DNA from: a virus
Length of the DNA stretch: 64,000 nt
Virus record (IMG/VR): IMGVR_UViG_3300009790_000004
Location: 45,783 to 109,782 of that record
Strand: one strand, 5' to 3'
This document shows, piece after piece, positions 23,490 through 29,539 of the stretch. The translations under genes and the position numbers were made by a program. The stretch's first letter is position 1, and the number at the start of each line of letters is the position of its first letter. The notes beneath the pieces were generated by a model. It saw nothing but the letters and a program-made list of their open reading frames with translations. It had not been told where the DNA came from and made no database searches.

Positions 23490-23645
23490 ATGTTTTTTGA
23501 AATTCGCAAACAAGAAGTAGTATTTTATCACCCTAATCATGGATTACAAAGTGTTATTGTAAACTCTAATAATCCTGATGGTGCTAAACAATTAATACTA
23601 GAACAGTATGGCAATGTTGACATCAAGAGGGTGAATTCCCTCTAG
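23490..23645 (+). CDS. 51-residue protein, unknown; paralogue of previous gene
   Basis: Begins MFFEIRKQEVVFYHPNHGLQ and ends DIKRVNSL. It shares spacing and key positions with the previous small protein. Its stop TAG overlaps the strong Shine-Dalgarno AGGAGGA of the next gene. Confidence 0.55.
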   Translation: MFFEIRKQEVVFYHPNHGLQSVIVNSNNPDGAKQLILEQYGNVDIKRVNSL

Positions 23646-23654
23646 GAGGATAAC

Positions 23655-23852
23655 ATGAATGTACCAAATTGGCAACACCACAGTAAAAAAGAACAGAAAA
23701 GGACTTTAAGACCACAGGCACTAAGAAGTGCCAAGGCAAGAGTCAAACAGTTTAAGAAGTGTCACATGACCCCTTACAAAAACACTTGTAAGGGGTTATA
23801 CTATGTAAGTACACAACAAAAGGTGATTAATGCCAAACACTCCACCCATTGA
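23655..23852 (+). CDS. Small very basic protein, unknown; 3' end runs through a regulatory cassette
   Basis: 65 residues beginning MNVPNWQHHSKKEQKRTLRP, preceded by AGGAGGA. The first ~40 residues are Lys/Arg-rich (KSARVKQFKK-type), so nucleic-acid binding is possible. From about residue 36 the frame is encoded by an AAGTGTCAC-hairpin-TATACT cassette that is intergenic at three other loci. The C-terminal ~27 residues may therefore be an accidental extension. It overlaps the next gene by 23 bases. Confidence 0.55.
   Translation: MNVPNWQHHSKKEQKRTLRPQALRSAKARVKQFKKCHMTPYKNTCKGLYYVSTQQKVINAKHSTH
23757..23802 (+). promoter_or_regulatory. Regulatory cassette: AAGTGTCAC, 11-bp hairpin, TATACT
   Basis: AAGTGTCAC (23757-23765), a hairpin ACCCCTTACAA / TTGTAAGGGGT (23769-23796, 6-base loop), then TATACT (23797-23802). 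The -10 box is 31 bases after the first box, as in the other cassettes. The hairpin lacks a T-run, so termination would be weak. It lies 28 bases before the ATG at 23830. Confidence 0.6.
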
Positions 23853-24204
23853 GTTAGATCAACGAGGTGTTAGAACTGCCCCAACTGATGTCAAAGCACA
23901 ACAAGCGGATGTTCTTAATTATACCAAGTTTCTAACACAAATACTTGAGCAACATTACATTCAACAGTATCCAAATTCAGGCAACAAGTTAACATTTACT
24001 ATTGAAACTGGTAGAAGATATTTAAAGATAATTCAAGACAATTCAGTACACGCATTTGTTGATAAAACTACAGGTGATGTATACAAACCAGCAGGTTGGA
24101 AATCACCAGCAAAGATAGTAAGATATAATTTATTAGATGAACAATCACGCATTAAGTGTTATCAATGTGCTGATTGGGCAGGTGGTTATCTATATTTAAG
24201 ATAG
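23830..24204 (+). CDS. Conserved cyanophage-type small protein, unknown function
   Basis: 124 residues with mixed alpha/beta character. It has a helical N-terminus (QADVLNYTKFLTQILEQHY), a beta region (KLTFTIETGRRYLKIIQD) and a segment FVDKTTGDVYKPAGWKSPAK that I associate with widespread cyanophage small proteins. Two Cys near the end (KCYQCADW) could bind metal. AAGGTG precedes the ATG. Confidence 0.68.
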   Translation: MPNTPPIELDQRGVRTAPTDVKAQQADVLNYTKFLTQILEQHYIQQYPNSGNKLTFTIETGRRYLKIIQDNSVHAFVDKTTGDVYKPAGWKSPAKIVRYNLLDEQSRIKCYQCADWAGGYLYLR

Positions 24205-24216
24205 GGGGATTATAAT

Positions 24217-24402
24217 ATGTCAGCATTTAATCAACTTGATTTGTTATCAGATTGTTTAGAAGATTTCTGCACTAAGTACAACTTAGAGTTTATGAGTGCA
24301 GATGATATTTTATACGGTGATTCTGATGGTAAATTAACAAGTTACCAGAGAGATTGGTTGAGAAACTATATCTCAGTCTGGGACACTATTGTAAACCTAT
24401 GA
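24217..24402 (+). CDS. 61-residue acidic protein, unknown function
   Basis: Begins MSAFNQLDLLSDCLEDFCTK. Asp/Leu-rich helical start, Trp near the end (YISVWDTIVNL). GGGGGA lies 7-12 bases upstream, and TATAAT immediately abuts the ATG, which is more likely sequence context than a working promoter. Confidence 0.55.
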   Translation: MSAFNQLDLLSDCLEDFCTKYNLEFMSADDILYGDSDGKLTSYQRDWLRNYISVWDTIVNL

Positions 24403-24412
24403 GGATTTAATC

Positions 24413-24640
24413 ATGTATCAAAGTGAATTTTTTGGAAGACATTTCTGGGTTGATGATGATTTAGAGTTGAAATCTGCACCGTCATATATTGATGGTACTG
24501 CTGATTTTGAACTCGAAGATTATGTTTCAAACTGGGAAGATTGGGAGGGAGTTAATGTTAGTTTACTCTTAGACATTTACAAGTGTGAAATATTAAATAA
24601 GAAAGATTATTCAGGTTCATTATCACACAAAGGAGCGTAA
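24413..24640 (+). CDS. 75-residue acidic protein, unknown function
   Basis: Begins MYQSEFFGRHFWVDDDLELK, with many acidic and aromatic residues (NWEDWEGVNVS). GAGGATT precedes the ATG. Such strongly acidic small proteins are common among phage host-takeover genes, but no function can be assigned. Confidence 0.58.
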   Translation: MYQSEFFGRHFWVDDDLELKSAPSYIDGTADFELEDYVSNWEDWEGVNVSLLLDIYKCEILNKKDYSGSLSHKGA

Positions 24641-24646
24641 CTAACA

Positions 24647-24865
24647 ATGAACGGACTCAAATCAACACCAGCACAGTTACAAAGAAGGAAGGAAGTTGTT
24701 AGAGATTTGTATGAAATAGTGAAGGAAGAATTTGAGGAGTATAAACTTAGAGATGAGAATGATTCACTCTTAGGTTATATTTTAGATGAATACATTTACA
24801 AATGTACTGAACTCGAAATTAATGAACTTGAGGACATTATTGTTAATCATTATGGGATAGATTAA
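24647..24865 (+). CDS. 72-residue charged helical protein, unknown function
   Basis: Begins MNGLKSTPAQLQRRKEVVRD. Mostly heptad-like charged helix (LYEIVKEEFEEYKLRDENDS) followed by a second acidic helix (TELEINELEDIIVNHYGID). AAAGGAG precedes it. Its stop overlaps the next ATG by one base. Confidence 0.6.
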   Translation: MNGLKSTPAQLQRRKEVVRDLYEIVKEEFEEYKLRDENDSLLGYILDEYIYKCTELEINELEDIIVNHYGID

Positions 24866-25053
24866 TGGCACTAAAAGTATGTAAAGACCTTAGAAAATTG
24901 ATGAAAAAGTATAATTACAAACTCGAAAGAGTCGGTAAACATTATACTTGGCATGGTCAAAATGGTGCTATAATAGTAACATCTAAGACTCCAGGAAAAG
25001 CACGATATTTAAAAGAAATAGAGTGCAACATTCGCAAACAAATCAATGACTAA
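24865..25053 (+). CDS. HicA-like small RNA-binding protein (candidate toxin fold)
   Basis: 62 residues: helix with DLRKLMKKYNYKLERVG, then K-H-Y-T-W-H, a strand NGAIIVTSKTPG, and a final helix LKEIECNIRKQ. This helix-strand-strand-helix order, with a His at the start of the second strand, resembles HicA mRNA interferases. HicA usually pairs with HicB; no HicB-like antitoxin is seen next to it. The call rests on pattern only. Confidence 0.5.
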   Translation: MALKVCKDLRKLMKKYNYKLERVGKHYTWHGQNGAIIVTSKTPGKARYLKEIECNIRKQIND

Positions 25054-25207
25054 TGTGAACAAATACACTCGTGCTGGTGTTAATGGGAAGCAAATAGTTT
25101 GCCCACTATGTAACAACGAAGCACGAGTATTTCACTTCTCTTGGAGTGCATTAACCTGCCAAACTTGCAGGTCTTCAGTAAACAAAACATCATGGAGATT
25201 AGCATGA
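25046..25207 (+). CDS. 53-residue zinc-ribbon protein
   Basis: Translates from MTNVNKYTRAGVNGKQIVCP with two Cys pairs, C-P-L-C at residues 19-22 and C-Q-T-C at 38-41, spaced as in a zinc ribbon. Zn ribbons often bind nucleic acid or RNA polymerase. It overlaps the previous gene by 8 bases and the next by 4 (ATGA). Confidence 0.62.
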   Translation: MTNVNKYTRAGVNGKQIVCPLCNNEARVFHFSWSALTCQTCRSSVNKTSWRLA

Positions 25208-25443
25208 CTATCTATCAACAATCAGCAAATCCTAATGCCACTAATAGTGAATTAGATGCGAAAGTTATCATAGAACATGATAACGAAGTAGGACACATGA
25301 CCTACCTTGATTTACTAACAGAATTACAATCTTTAGATGAAGATGTACTGTTAGAACCAGTTACAGTTTATGATAGTCTAGATCAGGTATTTCTGCCAGT
25401 TGGTAGAATAATTAGTAACAAATCTACATATTTGGAGGTATAG
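25204..25443 (+). CDS. 79-residue acidic protein, unknown function
   Basis: Begins MTIYQQSANPNATNSELDAK. I prefer the ATG at 25204 (ATGA overlap with the zinc-ribbon gene) to the one at 25141, which lies inside that gene. The sequence VIIEHDNEVGHMTYLDLLTE and a Val/Leu-rich end suggest a compact beta-containing fold. No family recognised. Confidence 0.6.
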   Translation: MTIYQQSANPNATNSELDAKVIIEHDNEVGHMTYLDLLTELQSLDEDVLLEPVTVYDSLDQVFLPVGRIISNKSTYLEV

Positions 25444-25498
25444 TGACAGTTACACAAGTTGCACACAATAGGATGACAAATAGCATGTTTTCAATTAT

Positions 25499-25504
25499 TA
25501 TAAT
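25499..25504 (+). promoter_or_regulatory. Early promoter -10 TATAAT
   Basis: ATTATAATAG sits in the 76-base gap before the ATG at 25520. No clear -35 is seen at 17-base spacing. Confidence 0.5.
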
Positions 25505-25519
25505 AGAGGTTAAATAGTT

Positions 25520-25705
25520 ATGTCGTTTCTTTCATCTCAAACTCAAATGTCTAATGACACTTTAAGATCACAATTTGTCGAAATAAATCATCATCAAGCA
25601 GACTTATTGCTTTGGTGTTATGAACAAATGGCAATAGACTTGAGTGATAACGAAATGGCAGAATTGCAACCATTAATTACACAATTGGAGGAAATTGCCA
25701 ACTAA
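25520..25705 (+). CDS. 61-residue helical protein, unknown function
   Basis: Begins MSFLSSQTQMSNDTLRSQFV and continues as Leu/Glu-rich helix (WCYEQMAIDLSDNEMAEL). It has its own promoter and overlaps the next start by one base. Confidence 0.55.
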   Translation: MSFLSSQTQMSNDTLRSQFVEINHHQADLLLWCYEQMAIDLSDNEMAELQPLITQLEEIAN

Positions 25706-25785
25706 TGACATCATTTATTGTATGGGTATGTATCAGCATACTTTTATACATTGCAATCAAAAACTTTGGAGGTTATGGTAGATGA
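25705..25785 (+). CDS. 26-residue membrane micropeptide
   Basis: MTSFIVWVCISILLYIAIKN plus six residues: one hydrophobic helix with a basic end. It fills the gap between two genes with one-base and four-base overlaps, and its 3' end carries the GGAGG ribosome site of the next gene. Coding is inferred only from this packing. Confidence 0.4.
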   Translation: MTSFIVWVCISILLYIAIKNFGGYGR

Positions 25786-26057
25786 CTCAACTCAATTCTT
25801 CTCAGAAAGATGAACTAATTGAACAATATGTTGACCTCTTAGTTGATAGTATGAGCATGAAAGATTTAATCTCTTATGTATCAGAAGATCTAACTAATTT
25901 CTGTGAGAAACTAACAGATAGTGAATTAAAAGATGAAATTAGTTTAACACTAGATGATGAAATATATGATGAGTTAGTTGATAATGTAACCTCAGAGATT
26001 ACCGTTGTTAATTATAATTCAGTACATGACCAAATTCACAAGGAGGCAGTCACTTGA
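25782..26057 (+). CDS. 91-residue acidic protein, unknown function
   Basis: Begins MTQLNSSQKDELIEQYVDLL. Very acidic and helical, with Asp/Leu/Ser-rich segments (DLISYVSEDLTNFCEKL). Good ribosome site GGAGG 10 bases upstream. It resembles other acidic takeover-region proteins in composition only. Confidence 0.58.
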   Translation: MTQLNSSQKDELIEQYVDLLVDSMSMKDLISYVSEDLTNFCEKLTDSELKDEISLTLDDEIYDELVDNVTSEITVVNYNSVHDQIHKEAVT

Positions 26058-26111
26058 CAAACTGGCACAAGATCGCTTGATTTTTGCCCTATTCTGTGTC
26101 ATACTATAGGT

Positions 26112-26426
26112 ATGAATAATTCAATTACTAAATCTCTTTTTTCACAGTCCATCAACCTATGTGACGATTACCTAGGTTTTGAGTGGTCTTTAGGTGTCCG
26201 CACCTCTATGTTTGACTCTTACCGTAGATCAAACGATCTAGATCCAAATCTAGCAATCTATCACTACGGTGGCGATACTTTCAAAGTTCGTACTATGATT
26301 TATGACGATTCAAAAGGTTGTATCGTTGGAGATCAGGTTGATCTCGGTTCTTTTGATAACATTTATGATGCACAAGATTGTGCTGAAGATTATCTAAAAG
26401 ATCTACTATTAGACCTCGGAGTTTAA
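26112..26426 (+). CDS. 104-residue protein, unknown function
   Basis: Begins MNNSITKSLFSQSINLCDDY. It has an alpha/beta pattern (LAIYHYGGDTFKVRTMIYDD) with a final acidic helix (DAQDCAEDYLKDLLLDL). Its codons use more C-ending triplets than its neighbours. CATACTATAGG lies just before the ATG and may be a -10 region giving a very short leader. Confidence 0.58.
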   Translation: MNNSITKSLFSQSINLCDDYLGFEWSLGVRTSMFDSYRRSNDLDPNLAIYHYGGDTFKVRTMIYDDSKGCIVGDQVDLGSFDNIYDAQDCAEDYLKDLLLDLGV

Positions 26427-26428
26427 CA

Positions 26429-26557
26429 ATGAGCACTCTACATCATGAATCAATTCTTGAAACTTTGTTTGAAGAAGTACTCGAAGAGTTTCCAACATTT
26501 AGTGAGGAACAATGCGAGACTATTGCTAAACGAAGATTTGAAGATATGTGTCAATAA
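26429..26557 (+). CDS. 42-residue acidic protein, unknown function
   Basis: MSTLHHESILETLFEEVLEE and a second half FSEEQCETIAKRRFEDMCQ. Two helices with two Cys. It starts 2 bases after the previous stop. Confidence 0.48.
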   Translation: MSTLHHESILETLFEEVLEEFPTFSEEQCETIAKRRFEDMCQ

Positions 26558-26583
26558 TTGATACAAACTCTTAGTCCTTAAGT

Positions 26584-26655
26584 ATGACTCTAAACTGCTT
26601 AAAATGCCAAATCCTAATTAACACAAATGACTCTACAATCTGTTCCTTTCGCTAA
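26584..26655 (+). CDS. Possible 23-residue Cys-containing micropeptide
   Basis: MTLNCLKCQILINTNDSTIC then SFR. C-x-x-C plus a third Cys in a tiny frame resembles half a zinc finger. It overlaps the next gene by 29 bases. Weak support. Confidence 0.28.
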   Translation: MTLNCLKCQILINTNDSTICSFR

Positions 26656-26743
26656 CATTGACATTGAATCATTCTTTTATGATTGTAAAACAGGCAACGA
26701 AGTCTTAGCAGTATTGCAAGAACTCGTTGAGAGTGCAGAGTAA
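26627..26743 (+). CDS. 38-residue acidic protein, unknown function
   Basis: MTLQSVPFANIDIESFFYDC followed by a short acidic helix (NEVLAVLQELVESAE). It ends one base before the cassette sequence at 26745, as the basic protein gene does at 20689. Confidence 0.5.
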   Translation: MTLQSVPFANIDIESFFYDCKTGNEVLAVLQELVESAE

Positions 26744-26755
26744 GACCAGTCAACA

Positions 26756-26803
26756 AAGTGTCACATCAAACCCCCATTAGGGGGTTTTTTCATGTATTAT
26801 AAT
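26756..26803 (+). promoter_or_regulatory. Regulatory cassette: AAGTGTCAC, terminator, TATAAT
   Basis: AAGTGTCAC (26756-26764) inside ACCAGTCAACAAAGTGTCAC, terminator hairpin, then TATAAT (26798-26803), 33 bases from the first box. It matches the cassette at 20690-20745 closely in order, sequence and position after a stop codon. Confidence 0.65.
26768..26790 (+). terminator. Intrinsic terminator
   Basis: Stem AAACCCCC / GGGGGTTT with loop ATTA, followed by TTT. It ends the small-gene transcript before the promoter at 26798. Confidence 0.85.
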
Positions 26804-26825
26804 AGAGTAGTCAACCAAACAACCT

Positions 26826-27173
26826 ATGAGAAAACTTGAAAAGCAAATGAATTTCGCTCTTTCCAACAAGTCAAACTGGGCAGGATCTAACACTTCAGTT
26901 AGTTACAACGAAAACACAAATTGCTCTTCTGTTTATCTACATGGTCATCAAATTGCTACTCTAGATCATAACACAAATGCTGTCAAATTGTCATCATGTG
27001 GTTATGAAACAGTAACGACAAAATCACGACTAAATGCTATTTTAGACGAGGTTAAGTACGGTTGCAGAGTATTTCAAAAGAAATTTGAGTGGTTCGTTAG
27101 TTATAACGGACAAACTGAAGATTTCGTTGATGGTATGATCTTAGTAGATGCAGATTCTCTACAAATTGCATAA
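26826..27173 (+). CDS. Conserved small cyanophage protein, unknown function
   Basis: 115 residues beginning MRKLEKQMNFALSNKSNWAG. The pattern of SVYLHGHQIATLDHN, KLSSCGYETVTTKSRLNAIL and KKFEWFVSYNG is one I associate with a common T4-type cyanophage early gene. It forms its own transcription unit between a cassette promoter and a strong terminator. Function unknown. Confidence 0.7.
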   Translation: MRKLEKQMNFALSNKSNWAGSNTSVSYNENTNCSSVYLHGHQIATLDHNTNAVKLSSCGYETVTTKSRLNAILDEVKYGCRVFQKKFEWFVSYNGQTEDFVDGMILVDADSLQIA

Positions 27174-27182
27174 AACTACAAT

Positions 27183-27216
27183 ACGATTACACCTCAAAAG
27201 TGTAATCGTTTTTATT
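27183..27216 (+). terminator. Strong intrinsic terminator
   Basis: Perfect 10-bp stem ACGATTACAC / GTGTAATCGT with a 7-base loop, followed by TTTTTATT. It starts 10 bases after the stop of the 115-residue gene. Confidence 0.88.
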
Positions 27217-27390
27217 ATGATTTCACTCTCTATGTTATTTTCTTTCTTTTCCAATCATGCAGACAAATTCTCAACAAGTGCCACCCCCAAACAAACACAA
27301 AGGGAGACCACTTTCAGAGATAAAATGAATACTTATTCATCTAATCTGTATCAAGAACTATTCACTTATCAGGAGAACTTCCCACTATGA
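27217..27390 (+). CDS. 57-residue protein with hydrophobic start, unknown function
   Basis: MISLSMLFSFFSNHADKFST then a polar tail (KQTQRETTFRDKMNTYSS). The ATG at 27217 follows the terminator directly; the frame also runs back through the terminator, which I take as non-coding. An internal ATG at 27325 is another possible start. The next gene begins at 27387 (ATGA-type overlap). Support is modest. Confidence 0.42.
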   Translation: MISLSMLFSFFSNHADKFSTSATPKQTQRETTFRDKMNTYSSNLYQELFTYQENFPL

Positions 27391-27614
27391 ACAAACAATT
27401 AATGGCACAATTAGAAAGAGACATTGCATATTGCATTGATATTCTCGAACTAACTAACAATCAAATTGGTGATTTGCTTCGTGCTTGTGAAGAGTTAGGA
27501 GGCATATCTGTAGAGTATTTCTGTGAAGAATTCATCTTTGAATGTGAAGATAAAGATGAACTTAACAGACTACATGATGATGACTATTTAACAATTAACT
27601 GGGGGTTATCCTAA
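27387..27614 (+). CDS. 75-residue acidic protein, unknown function
   Basis: Begins MNKQLMAQLERDIAYCIDIL. Mostly acidic helix with three Cys (AYCIDIL, ACEEL, EYFCEEFIFECED). AGGAGA lies upstream of the ATG. Overlaps the next start by one base. Confidence 0.58.
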   Translation: MNKQLMAQLERDIAYCIDILELTNNQIGDLLRACEELGGISVEYFCEEFIFECEDKDELNRLHDDDYLTINWGLS

Positions 27615-27718
27615 TGGTTTATGTGTTATTTTGGTCTTACAATGTGTTCGCTTGGTTAACAATGATCTACCTACAATCAACCAAGACAAAACAACAACCT
27701 ATTATGGAGATTAAATGA
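27614..27718 (+). CDS. 34-residue membrane micropeptide
   Basis: MVYVLFWSYNVFAWLTMIYL then a polar basic tail. One hydrophobic helix. Four-base overlap with the next gene (ATGATG). Coding inferred from packing. Confidence 0.42.
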   Translation: MVYVLFWSYNVFAWLTMIYLQSTKTKQQPIMEIK

Positions 27719-27870
27719 TGTTCGTTGTATTCAAATCACCAGTATTCTTCACTAAAAGTTATAATGAAGCATGTCAAATTGCCGATGCTCATTATCAACA
27801 AACTGGTGAAATCGTGGCAGTTGAAAATGTAAACCAAGAAGGAGGATTTTATTATGGAAATAACAAGTAA
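27715..27870 (+). CDS. 51-residue protein, unknown function
   Basis: Begins MMFVVFKSPVFFTKSYNEAC, then QIADAHYQQTGEIVAVENVN. It looks like a small beta-alpha-beta module similar in style to the pair at 23324 and 23490. Its 3' end holds the GGAGGA ribosome site of the next gene. Confidence 0.5.
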   Translation: MMFVVFKSPVFFTKSYNEACQIADAHYQQTGEIVAVENVNQEGGFYYGNNK

Positions 27871-28093
27871 GGACGGCAATATGGTCGTTGATTTCTATCC
27901 TGTTAAAACATGGGATAACAAATTGATAAGCAATCGTATGCTTAAAGTATTATCATTCAGAGGTGATAAGCAGAAGAAAATGTTAATATCTCGTGATGAG
28001 TTTTATTATCAAGTAAGAGAGTATATTAAGGACTGTGGTTATAAAGTAACCTCAGAGTATATGCCCGCCCAATTTATCACACAGGAGGACTAA
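27854..28093 (+). CDS. 79-residue protein, unknown function
   Basis: Begins MEITSKDGNMVVDFYPVKTW; beta-rich first half, then basic (KVLSFRGDKQKKMLISRDEF) and a final tail. GGAGGA precedes the ATG. It overlaps the previous gene by 17 bases. Confidence 0.55.
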   Translation: MEITSKDGNMVVDFYPVKTWDNKLISNRMLKVLSFRGDKQKKMLISRDEFYYQVREYIKDCGYKVTSEYMPAQFITQED

Positions 28094-28095
28094 TC

Positions 28096-28410
28096 ATGCC
28101 AAGAAAGAGTACAAAACTGTCTATTGCTAAGTTGCAAGAAGGCATCACAATGTTCAATGGAGTTAGTGCTATTTTAGAGGTCGTATTTGACAACAATTTC
28201 AATCAATATTCAGTGGTTAATTTCATCACTAAATATGAAGATGAGTTGGGAATATCACTCATAGAAGATAAAGAATATACAGAACAATTTGACGGTTGGT
28301 TGTTACATTGTGAAGCAAGTTCAAGAAAGGAAATTACAAGAATATGTGGTATAATAGAGGAGGATATTGATATTGAGGAGTGTAATGTAGTAAGAGTAAG
28401 TAACAACTAA
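28096..28410 (+). CDS. 104-residue protein, unknown function
   Basis: Begins MPRKSTKLSIAKLQEGITMF. A basic start is followed by an alpha/beta region and an acidic end (CGIIEEDIDIEECNVVRV). GGAGG is 8 bases upstream, in the end of the preceding gene. Confidence 0.58.
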   Translation: MPRKSTKLSIAKLQEGITMFNGVSAILEVVFDNNFNQYSVVNFITKYEDELGISLIEDKEYTEQFDGWLLHCEASSRKEITRICGIIEEDIDIEECNVVRVSNN

Positions 28411-28447
28411 TCATGAGCGATTTCGCCCCTAAAAATAACACAATCTA

Positions 28448-28660
28448 ATGGACAATCAACTCTACAATGTACAACTTAGTCATGCACAGTTGTCATTACT
28501 TAAGGTGCTAATCATCAATTATAAGAGTGCATGGACAAAAGATAATGCAACTCTTCCTTCACACATAGTGGATTTATTAGACTCTACTGATTATCAATTA
28601 CAATGCAACAATTCACACGAGGTCAAAGAGTCAAACTCCCCGACAATCTCGAAGGAATAG
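28448..28660 (+). CDS. 70-residue helical protein, unknown function
   Basis: Begins MDNQLYNVQLSHAQLSLLKV; helical with a polar Ser/Asn-rich tail that overlaps the next gene by 58 bases. The true C-terminus could be real or the frame may simply read into the neighbour. Confidence 0.45.
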   Translation: MDNQLYNVQLSHAQLSLLKVLIINYKSAWTKDNATLPSHIVDLLDSTDYQLQCNNSHEVKESNSPTISKE

Positions 28661-28860
28661 TTGAATTTATCTGTGACGATTACATCACAGTTTGTATTAG
28701 TCTAAGAAAGAATGATTGCCCCCATTCTTTACATGAATTCACTAAATGTTGTCTCTTAGTTTATCCTAAAGAGCAAGAACAGTTAGTGTTAGTTAGTGAC
28801 GAAATTACATACGCTGATATGTACAAAGCACAAGAGAATAGGTACAGTGATATACAATAA
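28603..28860 (+). CDS. Small SH3/KOW-like protein, unknown function
   Basis: 85 residues beginning MQQFTRGQRVKLPDNLEGIV. The opening (G-Q-R-V-K-L-P...E-G-I-V-E-F-I-C-D-D-Y-I-T-V) has the beta-barrel rhythm of KOW/SH3-type domains, which often bind nucleic acid or transcription factors. The rest is acidic helix with Cys pairs (KNDCPHS, TKCCLL). Several cyanophage proteins share the RVKLPDN...EG start. Last gene of the small-gene run. Confidence 0.6.
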   Translation: MQQFTRGQRVKLPDNLEGIVEFICDDYITVCISLRKNDCPHSLHEFTKCCLLVYPKEQEQLVLVSDEITYADMYKAQENRYSDIQ

Positions 28861-29139
28861 CCTAAGTGCTAATTACACCTCTCTGGATGTCATATAAGGG
28901 GCATACATGAGGGGTTAGTTAGTGTATGCGGAAAGTTATTAAATACCTTTATAAATGTATATCTGTGTTTTATTCTTCGAGTGATAAATGTTATTAACTG
29001 TGTGATTACTATGTGTTAATTAGCGTTATAAATGTGCGGAGTAAGTGTCACCTAAGCGAGCGTAACATGGAGTCGAGTTATTGTCAACATACAGGTCACA
29101 ATATCCTGACAGTTCTTATAAACAATTCAGAGGCAATCA
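28861..29139 (+). other. AT-rich noncoding region with direct repeats and a hairpin
   Basis: No credible gene. It holds three copies of ATAAATGT (28951, 28984, 29028), two GTTATTAA segments, a hairpin GCATACA / TGTATGC (28901-28929), and a lone AAGTGTCAC (29043-29051). Possible roles are a replication origin or a regulatory region; nothing here decides between them. Confidence 0.45.
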
Positions 29140-29168
29140 TTGACACCTGACTATCATCATGCTATAAT
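29140..29168 (+). promoter_or_regulatory. Consensus sigma70 promoter TTGACA-17-TATAAT
   Basis: TTGACA at 29140-29145 and TATAAT at 29163-29168 with a 17-base spacer, a perfect match to the bacterial consensus. It lies 31 bases before the ATG at 29200. Confidence 0.85.
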
Positions 29169-29199
29169 ACAGATAATAACACTGAAGGACTGCAATCAC

Positions 29200-29370
29200 A
29201 TGTCAGATTCTTATCATCATGGTATGGAAGATTGGCACTGCTCGATGATACATAGCGAGCACACAGTTACTAACAACAATTATGATGAATATGATGACCT
29301 TGATTGTTACTCACGCCCAGATAGATTAGAGGCACTATGTAACAAGCATTATGCATATTACACTCACTAA
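29200..29370 (+). CDS. 56-residue His/Asp-rich protein, unknown function
   Basis: MSDSYHHGMEDWHCSMIHSE followed by a Asn/Tyr/Asp-rich segment and RPDRLEALCNKHYAYYTH. Eight His and two Cys suggest possible metal binding. I chose the ATG at 29200 because it follows the consensus promoter; the frame opens earlier, at 29140, inside the promoter. Driven by one of the strongest promoters in the window. Confidence 0.55.
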   Translation: MSDSYHHGMEDWHCSMIHSEHTVTNNNYDEYDDLDCYSRPDRLEALCNKHYAYYTH

Positions 29371-29380
29371 TTAACACTAA

Positions 29381-29409
29381 TTGACAGTATGTTCGCCCTT
29401 ATGTTATAT
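29381..29409 (+). promoter_or_regulatory. Likely sigma70 promoter TTGACA-17-TTATAT
   Basis: TTGACA at 29381-29386 and TTATAT at 29404-29409, 17-base spacer. It would start a transcript near 29416, with about 125 bases of leader before the GTG at 29540. The leader holds A-runs and no clear gene. Confidence 0.55.
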
Positions 29410-29539
29410 CGTGGTGTGGCGTGATGCGGTTTAAATCGAAGGAACCTTTGTAAGCTATAAACGACCCAGATCGACCTTGCTATATCTCTCTAGAAAAAAA
29501 ATATCCAATATATAAAAACGACACACAGGTTTCGTTTGA

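Noticed and set aside
24211-24216. TATAAT touching the ATG at 24217 as a promoter
   Set aside because: A start site would fall inside the coding region; more likely AT-rich spacer after the ribosome site.
26054-26107. TTGACA at 26054 with TACTAT at 26102 as one promoter
   Set aside because: The spacer would be 42 bases, far from the usual 17.
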